Source: Dokdonia sp. Dokd-P16
GTDB lineage: Bacteria; Bacteroidota; Bacteroidia; Flavobacteriales; Flavobacteriaceae
NCBI RefSeq assembly: GCF_003095655.1
Contig: NZ_CP029151.1
Location: 453,501 to 517,500, forward strand
Reading direction: 5' to 3'
Length of the DNA stretch: 64,000 nucleotides
The position numbers and the translations under genes were made by a program. Under the pieces are notes generated by a model. It searched no databases. It saw only the letters and a list, made by a program, of their open reading frames with translations, and had not been told where the DNA came from. Of this stretch, positions 1 through 7,234 are shown piece after piece; the stretch's first letter is position 1, and each line of letters starts with the position of its first letter.

Positions 1-397
1 AGGTATTGGTATGCTTGTTGCAGATTATCTCAACGTACCTTTTGCTTATGTACGTCCAGAGCCTAAGAAGCATGGACGTAAAAACCAGATAGAAGGTCAC
101 CTAGAACCTAACAATACTGTTGTGGTGATAGAAGATCTTATAAGCACAGGTAAGAGTAGCCTTATGGCAGTAGAAGCTCTTAAAAATTCTAACATGACGG
201 TAAAAGGGATGCTTGCCATCTTTACCTACGGTTTTGATACCGCTACTCAGAATTTTGAAGAAGCTGGAGTTACACTCAACACACTTAGTGATTACTCTCA
301 TTTACTACTACAAGCTAGGGACACAAATTTTATTACCGAAGCACAACAAGAAACGCTAGAAAACTGGCGTAAAAGCCCATCAACCTGGGAAAAATAA
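1..397 (+). CDS. pyrE: Orotate phosphoribosyltransferase, C-terminal part (5' truncated by window edge)
   Basis: Catalyses PRPP + orotate to OMP in pyrimidine synthesis (cytoplasm). The reading frame is open to the window edge (codons from base 2), so the N-terminus lies outside. The visible part has the conserved stretch YVRPEPKKHG, with the lysines typical of OPRTases, and the PRPP-binding loop VVVIEDLISTGKSS about 40 residues further on. The C-terminus is helical, as in the family. The gene ends 16 bases before a SRPBCC-family gene on the same strand, which suggests co-transcription. The PRPP loop alone fits many phosphoribosyltransferases; the RPEPKKHG motif points to PyrE. Confidence 0.9.
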   Translation, partial: GIGMLVADYLNVPFAYVRPEPKKHGRKNQIEGHLEPNNTVVVIEDLISTGKSSLMAVEALKNSNMTVKGMLAIFTYGFDTATQNFEEAGVTLNTLSDYSHLLLQARDTNFITEAQQETLENWRKSPSTWEK

Positions 398-413
398 TAT
401 TAAATAAACCTAA

Positions 414-806
414 ATGAATTTAGAAAGCCCTGTAAAGACGCTCAACAAGTCACAAGAAGAAGTTTATAATTTCTTAATGAACATTGAGAACTTCGAAAAA
501 TTAATGCCAGAAAATACTAAGTTTGAAAAGATAAGCGACACACGTTTCCTTTTTGGACTTAAAGGAATGCCAGAAATAGTACTAGACCTTAAGGAAGGAA
601 TTCCTCATAGTAAAGTAGTACTAGGAGCAGCAAGTGACAAAATACCTTTCCAACTCACTGCAGATATTAAAGAACTAGCAGTAGATAAAACTGAGGTACA
701 ACTTCATTTTGAAGGAGAATTTAACGCCATGATGGCGATGATGGTTAAAGGACCTATCACAAAATTTATAGGTACACTTTCTGATAATATGGATGTTATT
801 GCATAA
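414..806 (+). CDS. SRPBCC / START-like domain protein
   Basis: A 130-aa cytoplasmic protein without signal peptide or membrane segment. The start (SQEEVYNFLMNIENFEKLMP) and the alternating strands that follow look like a SRPBCC fold, a small helix-grip domain that binds hydrophobic ligands. Such a gene commonly follows pyrE in Flavobacteriaceae (recalled, not checked here). The 16-base spacing from pyrE and the terminator just after it make a two-gene transcript likely. The ligand and function are unknown. Confidence 0.7.
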   Translation: MNLESPVKTLNKSQEEVYNFLMNIENFEKLMPENTKFEKISDTRFLFGLKGMPEIVLDLKEGIPHSKVVLGAASDKIPFQLTADIKELAVDKTEVQLHFEGEFNAMMAMMVKGPITKFIGTLSDNMDVIA

Positions 807-841
807 AGCAGTTTAAATTCAATATTTCGCAAAAATCAAAG

Positions 842-884
842 AAGTCCTACAATCTTGAGCAATCTCGATGGTAGGACTTTTTTA
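842..884 (+). terminator. Rho-independent terminator after pyrE-SRPBCC
   Basis: Stem AAGTCCTAC/GTAGGACTT (842-850 and 871-879) followed by a T run. It closes the pyrE unit before the transketolase genes. Confidence 0.8.
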
Positions 885-916
885 TATGCTTATTTTTACA
901 TAATAAATTCAATAAT

Positions 917-1762
917 ATGGCAGACATAGAGAAGCTAGAAGCATTTGTAACCCAAGTGCGTAGAGATATCGTACGACAAGTACACAAAGTAAGTTCTGGA
1001 CACCCAGGCGGATCATTAGGATGTGCCGAATTTATTTCGGTTCTCTATCAAGAGCTTATGGAACGTAAAGAAGGATTTGATATGGACGGTATAGGAGAAG
1101 ATCTTTTCTTCCTTTCTAACGGTCATATCTCTCCAGTTTTCTATAGTGTATTAGCTCGTTCTGGATATTTTCCAGTGGAAGAACTTAACACTTTTAGATT
1201 ACTTAACTCTAGACTACAAGGACACCCTACTACGCATGAAGGGCTACCTGGAGTGCGTATCGCATCTGGATCACTAGGTCAAGGATTAAGTGTTGCAGTA
1301 GGTGCAGCTCAAGCAAAAAAACTCAATAAAGACAACCACACTATCTATACCTTAATGGGAGATGGCGAATTGCAAGAAGGTCAAAACTGGGAAGCAATAA
1401 TGTATGCTTCGGCAAAAAAGGTTGATAATATTATAGCTACCGTAGATCTTAATGGACAGCAGATAGATGGTAGCACAGACCACGTATTAAACATGGGAAG
1501 CGTGCGTGCAAAATTTGAAGCTTTCGGGTGGATTGTTCTTGATATTGAGCAAGGAAATGACGTAGAAGCTATTGTAAAAGGAATGAATCAAGCCAAGGAT
1601 CTTTCTGGAAACGGAAAACCAGTTTGTGTATTATTACACACAATCATGGGTAATGGTGTAGACTTTATGATGGGCACCCACGCGTGGCATGGTAAAGCTC
1701 CTAATGATGAGCAACTCGCGAGTGCTCTAGAACAGAATCCAGCAACTTTAGGCGATTACTAA
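917..1762 (+). CDS. Transketolase, N-terminal (thiamine diphosphate) subunit
   Basis: A 281-aa subunit equal to the first third of ordinary transketolase, which transfers two-carbon units between ketose and aldose phosphates in the non-oxidative pentose phosphate pathway. Visible motifs are GHPGGSLG (residues 28-35) and the ThDP/Mg binding motif GDGELQEGQNWEA (148-160). The protein lacks the pyrimidine-binding and C-terminal domains; those are on the next gene, 48 bases downstream, so the enzyme is split. Split transketolases are known from archaea and many Bacteroidetes. The enzyme should act as an alpha2beta2 complex with the next product. Confidence 0.93.
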   Translation: MADIEKLEAFVTQVRRDIVRQVHKVSSGHPGGSLGCAEFISVLYQELMERKEGFDMDGIGEDLFFLSNGHISPVFYSVLARSGYFPVEELNTFRLLNSRLQGHPTTHEGLPGVRIASGSLGQGLSVAVGAAQAKKLNKDNHTIYTLMGDGELQEGQNWEAIMYASAKKVDNIIATVDLNGQQIDGSTDHVLNMGSVRAKFEAFGWIVLDIEQGNDVEAIVKGMNQAKDLSGNGKPVCVLLHTIMGNGVDFMMGTHAWHGKAPNDEQLASALEQNPATLGDY

Positions 1763-1776
1763 ACCTTTTTCTTATT

Positions 1777-1794
1777 ACGCTTTCGCGAAAGCGT
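1777..1794. repeat. Dispersed palindrome copy 1 (intergenic)
   Basis: Perfect 18-bp palindrome ACGCTTTCGCGAAAGCGT, placed in the 48-base gap between the two transketolase genes, i.e. inside an operon rather than at its end. Confidence 0.95.
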
Positions 1795-1810
1795 ACCAAA
1801 AATCACTACA

Positions 1811-2764
1811 ATGAAAACATACGAAAATACAGGCAGTAAGGATACAAGATCAGGTTTTGGAGCAGGAATGACAGAATTAGGAAGAACAAATCCTAATGTG
1901 GTTTCTCTTTGTGCAGATCTTATAGGTTCTCTAAAAATACAGACGTTTATAGATGAAAATCCAGAACGTTTTTTCCAAATAGGAATTGCCGAAGCAAATA
2001 TGATGGGAATCGCTGCAGGACTAACAATAGGTGGTAAAATTCCTTTCACAGGAACTTTTGCAAACTTCTCTACGGGTCGTGTTTATGACCAGATTAGACA
2101 GTCTATCGCATATTCTGATAAAAATGTAAAAATATGTGCATCTCACGCAGGTCTTACCTTAGGTGAAGATGGTGCTACGCACCAAATTCTTGAGGACATC
2201 GGACTCATGAAGATGTTACCAGGGATGACAGTGATCAATACTTGTGATTATAACCAGACCAAAGCGGCTACTATAGCTCTTGCAGATCACGTAGGGCCAG
2301 TTTATTTACGTTTTGGACGTCCAGTAGTGGCGAACTTTACTCCAGAAGATCAAAAATTTGAAATAGGGAAAGCAGTGCAATTACAAGAAGGAAATGATGT
2401 AACGATTGTTGCAACAGGACACCTTGTTTGGGAAGCGCTTGAAGCTTGTAAAGTACTTAATGAAAAAGGCATCACAGCAGATGTAATTAATATACACACC
2501 ATAAAACCATTAGATGCAGACGCAATTATCAAGTCTGTAAAAAAGACAGGATGCGTGGTAACTGCAGAGGAGCATAACTTTTTAGGAGGTCTAGGAGAAA
2601 GTGTAGCAAGAGAGCTATCTCTTACCCACCCTGCACCACAAGAGTACGTTGCGACAGCAGATACCTTTGGAGAAAGTGGGACGCCAGCACAACTTATGGA
2701 AAAGTACGGGCTTAATGCAGATGCTATTATAAAGGCTGTAGAAAAAGTGGTTGCTAGAAAATAA
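1811..2764 (+). CDS. Transketolase, C-terminal subunit
   Basis: A 317-aa protein carrying the pyrimidine-binding domain and C-terminal domain of transketolase. The region FFQIGIAEANMMGIAAGL (about residues 54-71) contains the glutamate that activates thiamine diphosphate; DGATHQ and YLRFGRP are further family signatures. The C-terminal part ends in a typical alpha/beta domain (TGHLVWEAL, AEEHNFLGGLG). It pairs with the upstream ThDP subunit to form the active enzyme. The operon ends in a strong terminator 34 bases downstream. Confidence 0.93.
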   Translation: MKTYENTGSKDTRSGFGAGMTELGRTNPNVVSLCADLIGSLKIQTFIDENPERFFQIGIAEANMMGIAAGLTIGGKIPFTGTFANFSTGRVYDQIRQSIAYSDKNVKICASHAGLTLGEDGATHQILEDIGLMKMLPGMTVINTCDYNQTKAATIALADHVGPVYLRFGRPVVANFTPEDQKFEIGKAVQLQEGNDVTIVATGHLVWEALEACKVLNEKGITADVINIHTIKPLDADAIIKSVKKTGCVVTAEEHNFLGGLGESVARELSLTHPAPQEYVATADTFGESGTPAQLMEKYGLNADAIIKAVEKVVARK

Positions 2765-2797
2765 TCAAACAACACAACCGTTTACATAAAAGACATA

Positions 2798-2827
2798 GGC
2801 AGTATGATTGTAACATACTGCCTTTTT
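2798..2827 (+). terminator. Terminator of the transketolase operon
   Basis: Perfect 9-bp stem GGCAGTATG/CATACTGCC (2798-2806, 2814-2822) with a following T5 run. Confidence 0.88.
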
Positions 2828-2861
2828 ATTTGTCTCTTTATTAATCAATAAAACTTCAATT

Positions 2862-3491
2862 ATGAAAAAAATCATTGTAGCAGTATTACTCTTATCAGGT
2901 ATGACTGCATTTAGCCAAAGCGCTGGCTTCGGAATCAAGGGCGGACTCAATTATGGATCTGTAGGTGATCTAGAATTTACCTCAGAATTTGCTGAGAGTA
3001 CTTTTGACAAGGAAAATAAGTCTGGCTTTCATGCTGGTATTTATTATAAGGCAGTGTTTGCTGGTATCTTTGTGCAACCAGAATTACTTTACACTAAAAT
3101 CAATACAGAATATCAGAGTAATATCTCAGGATCTAATAGTATAGATTATGAATTGTCAAAAATTGACATTCCAGTACTTGTTGGTTTTAATGTTATAGGG
3201 CCTTTAAATGTGAAGGCTGGACCTTCTTTTCAATATATTATTGACGATGAATTTGATGGGATAGACATTGATTTTGAAGATCCGGAAAATTCATTTACTG
3301 TAGGCTACCAGCTAGGCGCAGGTCTTTCATTTGGTAAGCTCGGGATTGATGTGAGATATGAGGGAGCATTTACAGACAATACCATTGTAACAGAATCACA
3401 AGCTGAAGATAATAGTGTAGGCTTTAAAGTAGATGCAAGACCATCACAATGGATTTTAAGTTTATCGTACTCTCTTGATGGAGCGAATTAA
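2862..3491 (+). CDS. Outer-membrane beta-barrel protein (PorT-like family)
   Basis: A 209-aa protein with a clear Sec signal peptide (MKKIIVAVLLLSGMTAFSQS, cleavage near residue 20). The mature part starts GFGIKGGLNYGSVGD, the usual opening of small Bacteroidetes eight-stranded barrels, and then alternates polar and hydrophobic residues in strand-like pieces ending in the C-terminal strand WILSLSYSL. Acidic loops (DDEFDGIDIDFEDPEN) probably face outside. It stands alone between two terminators. Its specific function is unknown. Confidence 0.82.
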   Translation: MKKIIVAVLLLSGMTAFSQSAGFGIKGGLNYGSVGDLEFTSEFAESTFDKENKSGFHAGIYYKAVFAGIFVQPELLYTKINTEYQSNISGSNSIDYELSKIDIPVLVGFNVIGPLNVKAGPSFQYIIDDEFDGIDIDFEDPENSFTVGYQLGAGLSFGKLGIDVRYEGAFTDNTIVTESQAEDNSVGFKVDARPSQWILSLSYSLDGAN

Positions 3492-3512
3492 ATTCAAAAA
3501 AGTAAATATTTT

Positions 3513-3553
3513 AAAATCGGGTATTCTTTATGAGAGTACCCGATTTTCTTTTT
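3513..3553 (+). terminator. Terminator after the barrel gene
   Basis: Perfect 11-bp stem AAAATCGGGTA/TACCCGATTTT (3513-3523, 3537-3547) followed by CTTTTT. Confidence 0.85.
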
Positions 3554-3738
3554 GACATACCGCTACTTTCGATTAAAAAGCACTAGTCGCCGTTAGTAAA
3601 TACACTCAATCTGACGCCCTCATTCAATAGTTCACTAATAGTTATATCTAGATTATTATCATCTCTAGATACCACCTTAAATCACTTCATTTAGTTTTTA
3701 GTGTATGGCTATTTCAGGATGGGACATAGGTTAAATAA
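3554..3738. other. Intergenic stretch without recognised features
   Basis: A gene-free stretch between two terminators. I see no reading frame, tRNA or clear hairpin in it. Confidence 0.5.
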
Positions 3739-3770
3739 AAAAGGCACATTGTTTGAACAATGTGCCTTTT
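3739..3770 (-). terminator. Bidirectional terminator
   Basis: A 15-bp perfect stem AAAAGGCACATTGTT/AACAATGTGCCTTTT (3739-3753, 3756-3770) with A and T runs on the two sides. It lies downstream of the minus-strand FKBP gene and most likely ends that transcript. Confidence 0.8.
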
Positions 3771-3783
3771 AAGTATGTGCATT

Positions 3784-3801
3784 ACGCTTTCGCGAAAGCG
3801 T
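3784..3801. repeat. Dispersed palindrome copy 2 (intergenic)
   Basis: ACGCTTTCGCGAAAGCGT, between the FKBP gene stop and its terminator. Confidence 0.95.
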
Positions 3802-3810
3802 AATTAAATT

Positions 3811-4836
3811 CTAACTATCTGCATCTAGATAATCAGGTATACCGTCTCCATCTGTATCTGTATAAGTGATAACTCCTGTTGATGTATTGATTTGGATTTC
3901 ATCTAGAGTATCCCTACCATCTCCATCATCATCGTTATCAAGGTGATTGCTAATGCCATCCCCATCTGTATCAATAAATGAAACTAAATTTCCATCCTCG
4001 TCAAGTATGATTTCTAGTCTAGTGCGTACACCGTCATTATCATCATCTGGATCTTGGAATGCTGCTGCACTGTCATTATCTGGATTATCTGCATCATCAA
4101 ATAGAAAACCATTTCCATCAAGATCTTCATCAATAGATATAATTCCATCACCGTCATGATCTGTAATGATTACATCAAACACAGAGAATGTAAATACGAG
4201 AGGACTATAAATTTCAACATTACCAGGAGGTAGATTAAAATAAGCGAGTCCACTAGGAATAAATACAGCTCCTACACCAAAATCTTGATAAGATGTTGTT
4301 CCATCACCATTTGCAACAGGTCCTGCTCCGGCACCTTTAAAACCTGCAATACCATTCTGAAAACCATCTATAGTTGCTGTAAGATCAAACCATACAGGAT
4401 TAGGGGACGAATCAAAAGTTGTACTATTTAAGTTTCTGCCAGTATAAGTTACTAATGTTGAATCTGTGTAAGTAGCTGCCGGCTTCTCGCTAGATCCTTG
4501 TCTTGCTGTAAGTATGTAAACTGTTTGATCTGTATCAACACGATTATATGTGATACTAGTTAACTCAGGTCGGTCAATGATTGGTGTTTTATCGCTATTT
4601 ACCGTAGCAATAGTGTCAAAACGAATTATATAGTCAAAATCTGCTGTAGGATTTTCAAACTCCTCATAATTATAAAAGTGTGTCTCTAAATACTCGCGTA
4701 TTTCTGCGTCATCTTCTATTGCCTGCTCTCCTCTATCTCTAGGAGGAACAATCGTAATGTCTGCATCATCGTCAGAAGGACAACCAACACATAGTAGTAA
4801 AACTAACGCTAAACCTAGGTAATTTCTTAATTTCAT
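3811..4836 (-). CDS. FKBP-type peptidyl-prolyl isomerase lipoprotein with calcium-binding repeats
   Basis: A 341-aa lipoprotein. I start it at 4836 because this gives a clean type II signal (MKLRNYLGLALVLLLCVGC, lipid on Cys19); the longer frame from 4887 adds an unlikely N-terminus. The acidic PSDDDAD after the Cys suits export to the cell surface in Flavobacteria. The middle holds an FKBP fold (VTYTGRNLNSTTFDSS, IDGFQNGIAGFKGAGAG, VFIPSGLAYF). The last ~110 residues are DxDGDGI/DxDDDGDG repeats of the thrombospondin-3/EF-hand type, predicted to bind calcium. It is probably a surface or periplasmic folding factor. The calcium-binding tail is unusual for an FKBP. Confidence 0.85.
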   Translation of the reverse strand: MKLRNYLGLALVLLLCVGCPSDDDADITIVPPRDRGEQAIEDDAEIREYLETHFYNYEEFENPTADFDYIIRFDTIATVNSDKTPIIDRPELTSITYNRVDTDQTVYILTARQGSSEKPAATYTDSTLVTYTGRNLNSTTFDSSPNPVWFDLTATIDGFQNGIAGFKGAGAGPVANGDGTTSYQDFGVGAVFIPSGLAYFNLPPGNVEIYSPLVFTFSVFDVIITDHDGDGIISIDEDLDGNGFLFDDADNPDNDSAAAFQDPDDDNDGVRTRLEIILDEDGNLVSFIDTDGDGISNHLDNDDDGDGRDTLDEIQINTSTGVITYTDTDGDGIPDYLDADS

Positions 4837-4874
4837 CAATTTTAATTTAAGGACTGCAAGATACAATTTTGATG

Positions 4875-4882
4875 TATTTTTG
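4875..4882 (+). promoter_or_regulatory. Candidate -7 box for the S4-domain gene
   Basis: TATTTTTG fits the Bacteroidetes -7 consensus TAnnTTTG, 44 bases before the start codon, in the divergent gap with the FKBP gene. No good -33 TTG is at the right distance, so this is tentative. Confidence 0.4.
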
Positions 4883-4925
4883 CACATTACTTTACCTTTA
4901 TTAACGCGGTTTTATCCCTTTTTAT

Positions 4926-5321
4926 ATGAGAGTAGACAAATATTTATGGTGCGTGCGCTACTTTAAGACGAGATCTATAGCTACAGCAGCTTGCAAGAAA
5001 GGCCAAGTCAAAATTAACAACACCTCCATTAAACCTTCTCGAGACATATATCCCACTGATACTATCTCTGTGCGCAAAAACCAAGTTACCTACGTCCTGG
5101 AAGTCCTTGACCTCCCTGAAAGTAGACTGGGTGCAAAACTAGTAGGCATGTATGTGCGCGACAAAACTCCTAAGGAAAATCTAGAGAAACTAGAATTGCT
5201 CAAATACTCAAAAGATTATTATCGCAAGAAAGGAGTGGGTCGTCCTACTAAAAAAGACAGAAGAAGCATTGATGAGATTTACAACAATGACGATTTTTTT
5301 AAAAGCGATGAAGAAGAATAG
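4926..5321 (+). CDS. S4-domain RNA-binding protein (Hsp15/HslR family)
   Basis: A 131-aa cytoplasmic protein. The first ~60 residues are an S4 RNA-binding domain (MRVDKYLWCVRYFKTRS, ACKKGQVKINN, KPSRDI), the layout of Hsp15, which binds 50S subunits carrying stalled nascent chains. The C-terminus is a basic stretch (KKGVGRPTKKDRRSID) followed by an acidic tail. It is read away from the FKBP gene and is 41 bases before a phosphoribosyltransferase gene. The ribosome role is inferred from the family. Confidence 0.87.
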   Translation: MRVDKYLWCVRYFKTRSIATAACKKGQVKINNTSIKPSRDIYPTDTISVRKNQVTYVLEVLDLPESRLGAKLVGMYVRDKTPKENLEKLELLKYSKDYYRKKGVGRPTKKDRRSIDEIYNNDDFFKSDEEE

Positions 5322-5362
5322 TAGGTTAATTGAATATCTTTAACCCATAAGCTAGCACAGAT

Positions 5363-5866
5363 ATGAAAGTTAAACTGGAGAAAATATTAGATCATCAAGC
5401 AATAGCTCATAAAACAAAGCGCATTGCCTTTCAAATCTACGAAAGCAATGCAAATGAAGAAGAAGTGATTCTAGCAGGTATTGCAGATAACGGTTACAAA
5501 TTTGCCGAACGTCTCGCTATGGTGCTCGCAGAAATATCTCCTCTCAGGACAATCCTTTGCAAAGTGACTATGGATAAGAAAAATCCGCTAGGTACTGTAC
5601 AGACGAGTCTTCCAGCAAGTGAATATCAAAACAAATCTGTAATTCTTATAGACGATGTTCTCAATTCTGGAACTACACTCGTATATGGCGTAAAACATTT
5701 TCTAGATGTGCCTTTAAAGAGATTTAAGACAGCTGTACTAGTAAATAGAAATCACAAAAAGTACCCAGTAAAGGCAGACTTTAAAGGAATCTCTTTAAGT
5801 ACATCACTTAATGAATCTGTAAAAGTTACCTTTAGAAAAGGCAACGACACTGCTGTATTAGAGTAG
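5363..5866 (+). CDS. Phosphoribosyltransferase family protein (PyrR-like)
   Basis: A 167-aa type I phosphoribosyltransferase. The PRPP motif VILIDDVLNSGTT is at residues 93-105, and an earlier ILAGIADNGYKFAERLA segment matches the family's nucleotide/PPi loop. The size and the TVQTSLPASEYQNKSVIL context resemble PyrR (UMP-responsive regulator/uracil PRTase), but no neighbour is a pyr gene here and the substrate cannot be read from the sequence. Its 3' end overlaps the convergent aroK by 9 bases. Confidence 0.8.
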   Translation: MKVKLEKILDHQAIAHKTKRIAFQIYESNANEEEVILAGIADNGYKFAERLAMVLAEISPLRTILCKVTMDKKNPLGTVQTSLPASEYQNKSVILIDDVLNSGTTLVYGVKHFLDVPLKRFKTAVLVNRNHKKYPVKADFKGISLSTSLNESVKVTFRKGNDTAVLE

Positions 5867-6379
5867 TTTCTTTAAAATTTCGGCAGTTAATGTTTCTGGT
5901 GATTGGGTTTCTACTTTAATCACAACATCCGCTTGGTTGTAATAAAACCCTCTCTCAAATAAATGCTTTCTTATATAGTCTTCTAGATCTTCTAGTGATT
6001 GCATGCTAGCAATCAATGGTCGCTTCTCTTTTGCCTCCCATAATCTATTTGCAAGTACTTTAAAGTTCCAATTAAGGTACATTGTCTTTGTATTTGCTTC
6101 TTTAATGAGCTGCAAATTGTTTCCATAACAAGGTGTTCCACCTCCTAAAGCGACTACTATATCGTCATCATTCTCGTCAATTAACGCTTTTAGATGTCTT
6201 GTTTCGGCTTTTCTAAAATAAATTTCACCTTTATTTTTAAATATTTCTGAGATACTATTGCCCTCTGCCTCTTCTACATAGGTGTCAAAATCTAAAAATT
6301 TGTAAGAAAGTGCTTCAGCGAGTAGTGGTCCAATGGTTGATTTTCCTGACCCCATGTACCCCATTAAAAAATATTTCAT
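5858..6379 (-). CDS. aroK: Shikimate kinase
   Basis: A 173-aa cytoplasmic kinase that phosphorylates shikimate in the chorismate pathway. Walker A GYMGSGKST is at residues 7-15, the shikimate-binding Asp in FLDFDTYVE (28-36), the Arg in YFRKAETR (54-61), and the GGGTP motif at 79-83. The adenine-lid arginine is in KEKRPLI. The length is typical of AroK. It is convergent with the phosphoribosyltransferase gene and overlaps its last codons. Confidence 0.95.
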   Translation of the reverse strand: MKYFLMGYMGSGKSTIGPLLAEALSYKFLDFDTYVEEAEGNSISEIFKNKGEIYFRKAETRHLKALIDENDDDIVVALGGGTPCYGNNLQLIKEANTKTMYLNWNFKVLANRLWEAKEKRPLIASMQSLEDLEDYIRKHLFERGFYYNQADVVIKVETQSPETLTAEILKKLL

Positions 6380-6449
6380 ATGCGAACTTATTGAAAAACA
6401 AAGGTATATATTAAACTAAAAAAAAGAATGAAAATTTTATTTAAAAGGT

Positions 6450-6481
6450 TTGGAAATAAGAATTAATTAGATGTATATTTG
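6450..6481 (+). promoter_or_regulatory. Promoter of tRNA-Lys copy 1
   Basis: TTG (6450-6452), a 21-base spacer, then TATATTTG (6474-6481), the Bacteroidetes primary-sigma promoter; 18 bases before the mature tRNA. Confidence 0.8.
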
Positions 6482-6499
6482 CACCCGCAATGAGGCAAT

Positions 6500-6572
6500 G
6501 ACCTGGTAGCTCAGTTGGTAGAGCATCTCCCTTTTAAGGAGAGGGTCCCGGGTTCGAGCCCCGGCCAGGTCA
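6500..6572 (+). tRNA. tRNA-Lys (UUU), copy 1
   Basis: A 73-nt cloverleaf. Acceptor GACCTGG pairs with CCAGGTC, with discriminator A. The anticodon stem TCTCC/GGAGA encloses the loop CTTTTAA (anticodon TTT). The T loop is TTCGAGC. The CCA end is not encoded. It has its own promoter and terminator. Confidence 0.97.
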
Positions 6573-6584
6573 CTTGATAAGTGC

Positions 6585-6614
6585 AAACCTCCATCAAAAG
6601 ATGGAGGTTTTTTT
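6585..6614 (+). terminator. Terminator of tRNA-Lys copy 1
   Basis: An 11-bp stem AAACCTCCATC/GATGGAGGTTT (6585-6595, 6600-6610) and a T run. Confidence 0.9.
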
Positions 6615-6650
6615 ATGCAAAAAAATTCAAAAAATAATTTGAGATTATGC

Positions 6651-6680
6651 TTTGAGTTTCGAAAGAAGACTTTATATTTG
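6651..6680 (+). promoter_or_regulatory. Promoter of tRNA-Lys copy 2
   Basis: TTTG (6651-6654), an 18-base spacer and TATATTTG (6673-6680), followed by the same GCACCC start region as copy 1. Confidence 0.8.
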
Positions 6681-6698
6681 CACCCTCGTTAAAATGAC

Positions 6699-6771
6699 GA
6701 CCTGGTAGCTCAGTTGGTAGAGCATCTCCCTTTTAAGGAGAGGGTCCCGGGTTCGAGCCCCGGCCAGGTCA
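6699..6771 (+). tRNA. tRNA-Lys (UUU), copy 2
   Basis: Identical over all 73 bases to copy 1 at 6500-6572, while the flanking sequences differ. Anticodon TTT. It is followed by its own terminator. Confidence 0.97.
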
Positions 6772-6783
6772 CTTTATGAATAT

Positions 6784-6813
6784 AAACCTTCATCACTAGA
6801 TGAAGGTTTTTTT
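6784..6813 (+). terminator. Terminator of tRNA-Lys copy 2
   Basis: An 11-bp stem AAACCTTCATC/GATGAAGGTTT (6784-6794, 6799-6809) and a T run. Confidence 0.9.
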
Positions 6814-6879
6814 ATGCTTTAAATTCAACAACCCTTAAAAATAGTTTTAGATTCACTCTAGAGTCTCACAAGAACATTT

Positions 6880-6887
6880 TATATTTG
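6880..6887 (+). promoter_or_regulatory. -7 box of tRNA-Leu promoter
   Basis: TATATTTG followed by CACCC, as before the two tRNA-Lys genes. The -33 element is weak. Confidence 0.75.
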
Positions 6888-6916
6888 CACCCGCATTGAT
6901 AAAATGCCGCTTATCT

Positions 6917-6999
6917 ACCCGGGTGCTGAAATTGGTAGACAGGCACGGTTGAGGGCCGTGTGCACTAGTTGCGTGTGGGTTCAAGTCCCATTCCGGGTA
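6917..6999 (+). tRNA. tRNA-Leu (GAG)
   Basis: An 83-nt class II tRNA with a long variable arm. Acceptor ACCCGGG pairs with TCCGGGT (one G-U), with discriminator A. Anticodon stem CACGG/CCGTG with loop TTGAGGG gives anticodon GAG. The T arm is GTGGG-TTCAAGT-CCCAT. CCA is not encoded. The exact 5' end could be one base off. Confidence 0.94.
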
Positions 7000-7000
7000 C

Positions 7001-7037
7001 AAAGAGAGTTGATCATATGATTAACTCTCTTTTTTAT
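7001..7037 (+). terminator. Terminator of tRNA-Leu
   Basis: Stem AAAGAGAGTT/AACTCTCTTT (7001-7010, 7023-7032) followed by T's. Confidence 0.88.
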
Positions 7038-7122
7038 TACATTTCTTCCATAGATACCATACAATCCATTAAGCTCTAAGGCTTCAGTAGGTTCATCAAA
7101 CTAATTCCTTCCTTAAATTATC

Positions 7123-7140
7123 ACGCTTTCGCGAAAGCGT
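7123..7140. repeat. Dispersed palindrome copy 3 (intergenic)
   Basis: ACGCTTTCGCGAAAGCGT, 95 bases upstream of the B12-binding regulator gene and just before its likely operator. Confidence 0.95.
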
Positions 7141-7158
7141 AACTACATTTTCATAAAC

Positions 7159-7193
7159 TTTGTTTAAATTTTAATACTCATAGGTTAAACAAA
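7159..7193. promoter_or_regulatory. Candidate operator of the MerR/B12 regulator (inverted repeat)
   Basis: A perfect 9-bp inverted repeat TTTGTTTAA (7159-7167) and TTAAACAAA (7185-7193), separated by 17 bases, 42 bases upstream of the regulator gene. The right half overlaps the -33 position of the promoter proposed at 7185-7215. That arrangement would let a dimeric repressor block its own operon. Binding by this regulator is inferred. Confidence 0.6.
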
Positions 7194-7215
7194 ATAATTT
7201 AATTCCATACTTTTA
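7185..7215 (+). promoter_or_regulatory. Candidate promoter of the carotenoid operon
   Basis: TTA (7185-7187), a 20-base spacer and TACTTTTA (7208-7215), one mismatch from TAnnTTTG. It sits 19 bases before the regulator's start codon. Confidence 0.5.
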
Positions 7216-7224
7216 CATATAAAT

Positions 7225-7230
7225 AAGGAG
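7225..7230 (+). promoter_or_regulatory. Shine-Dalgarno sequence of the regulator gene
   Basis: AAGGAG, four bases from the ATG at 7235. A full Shine-Dalgarno is rare in this window and fixes this start. Confidence 0.65.
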
Positions 7231-7234
7231 TTTT

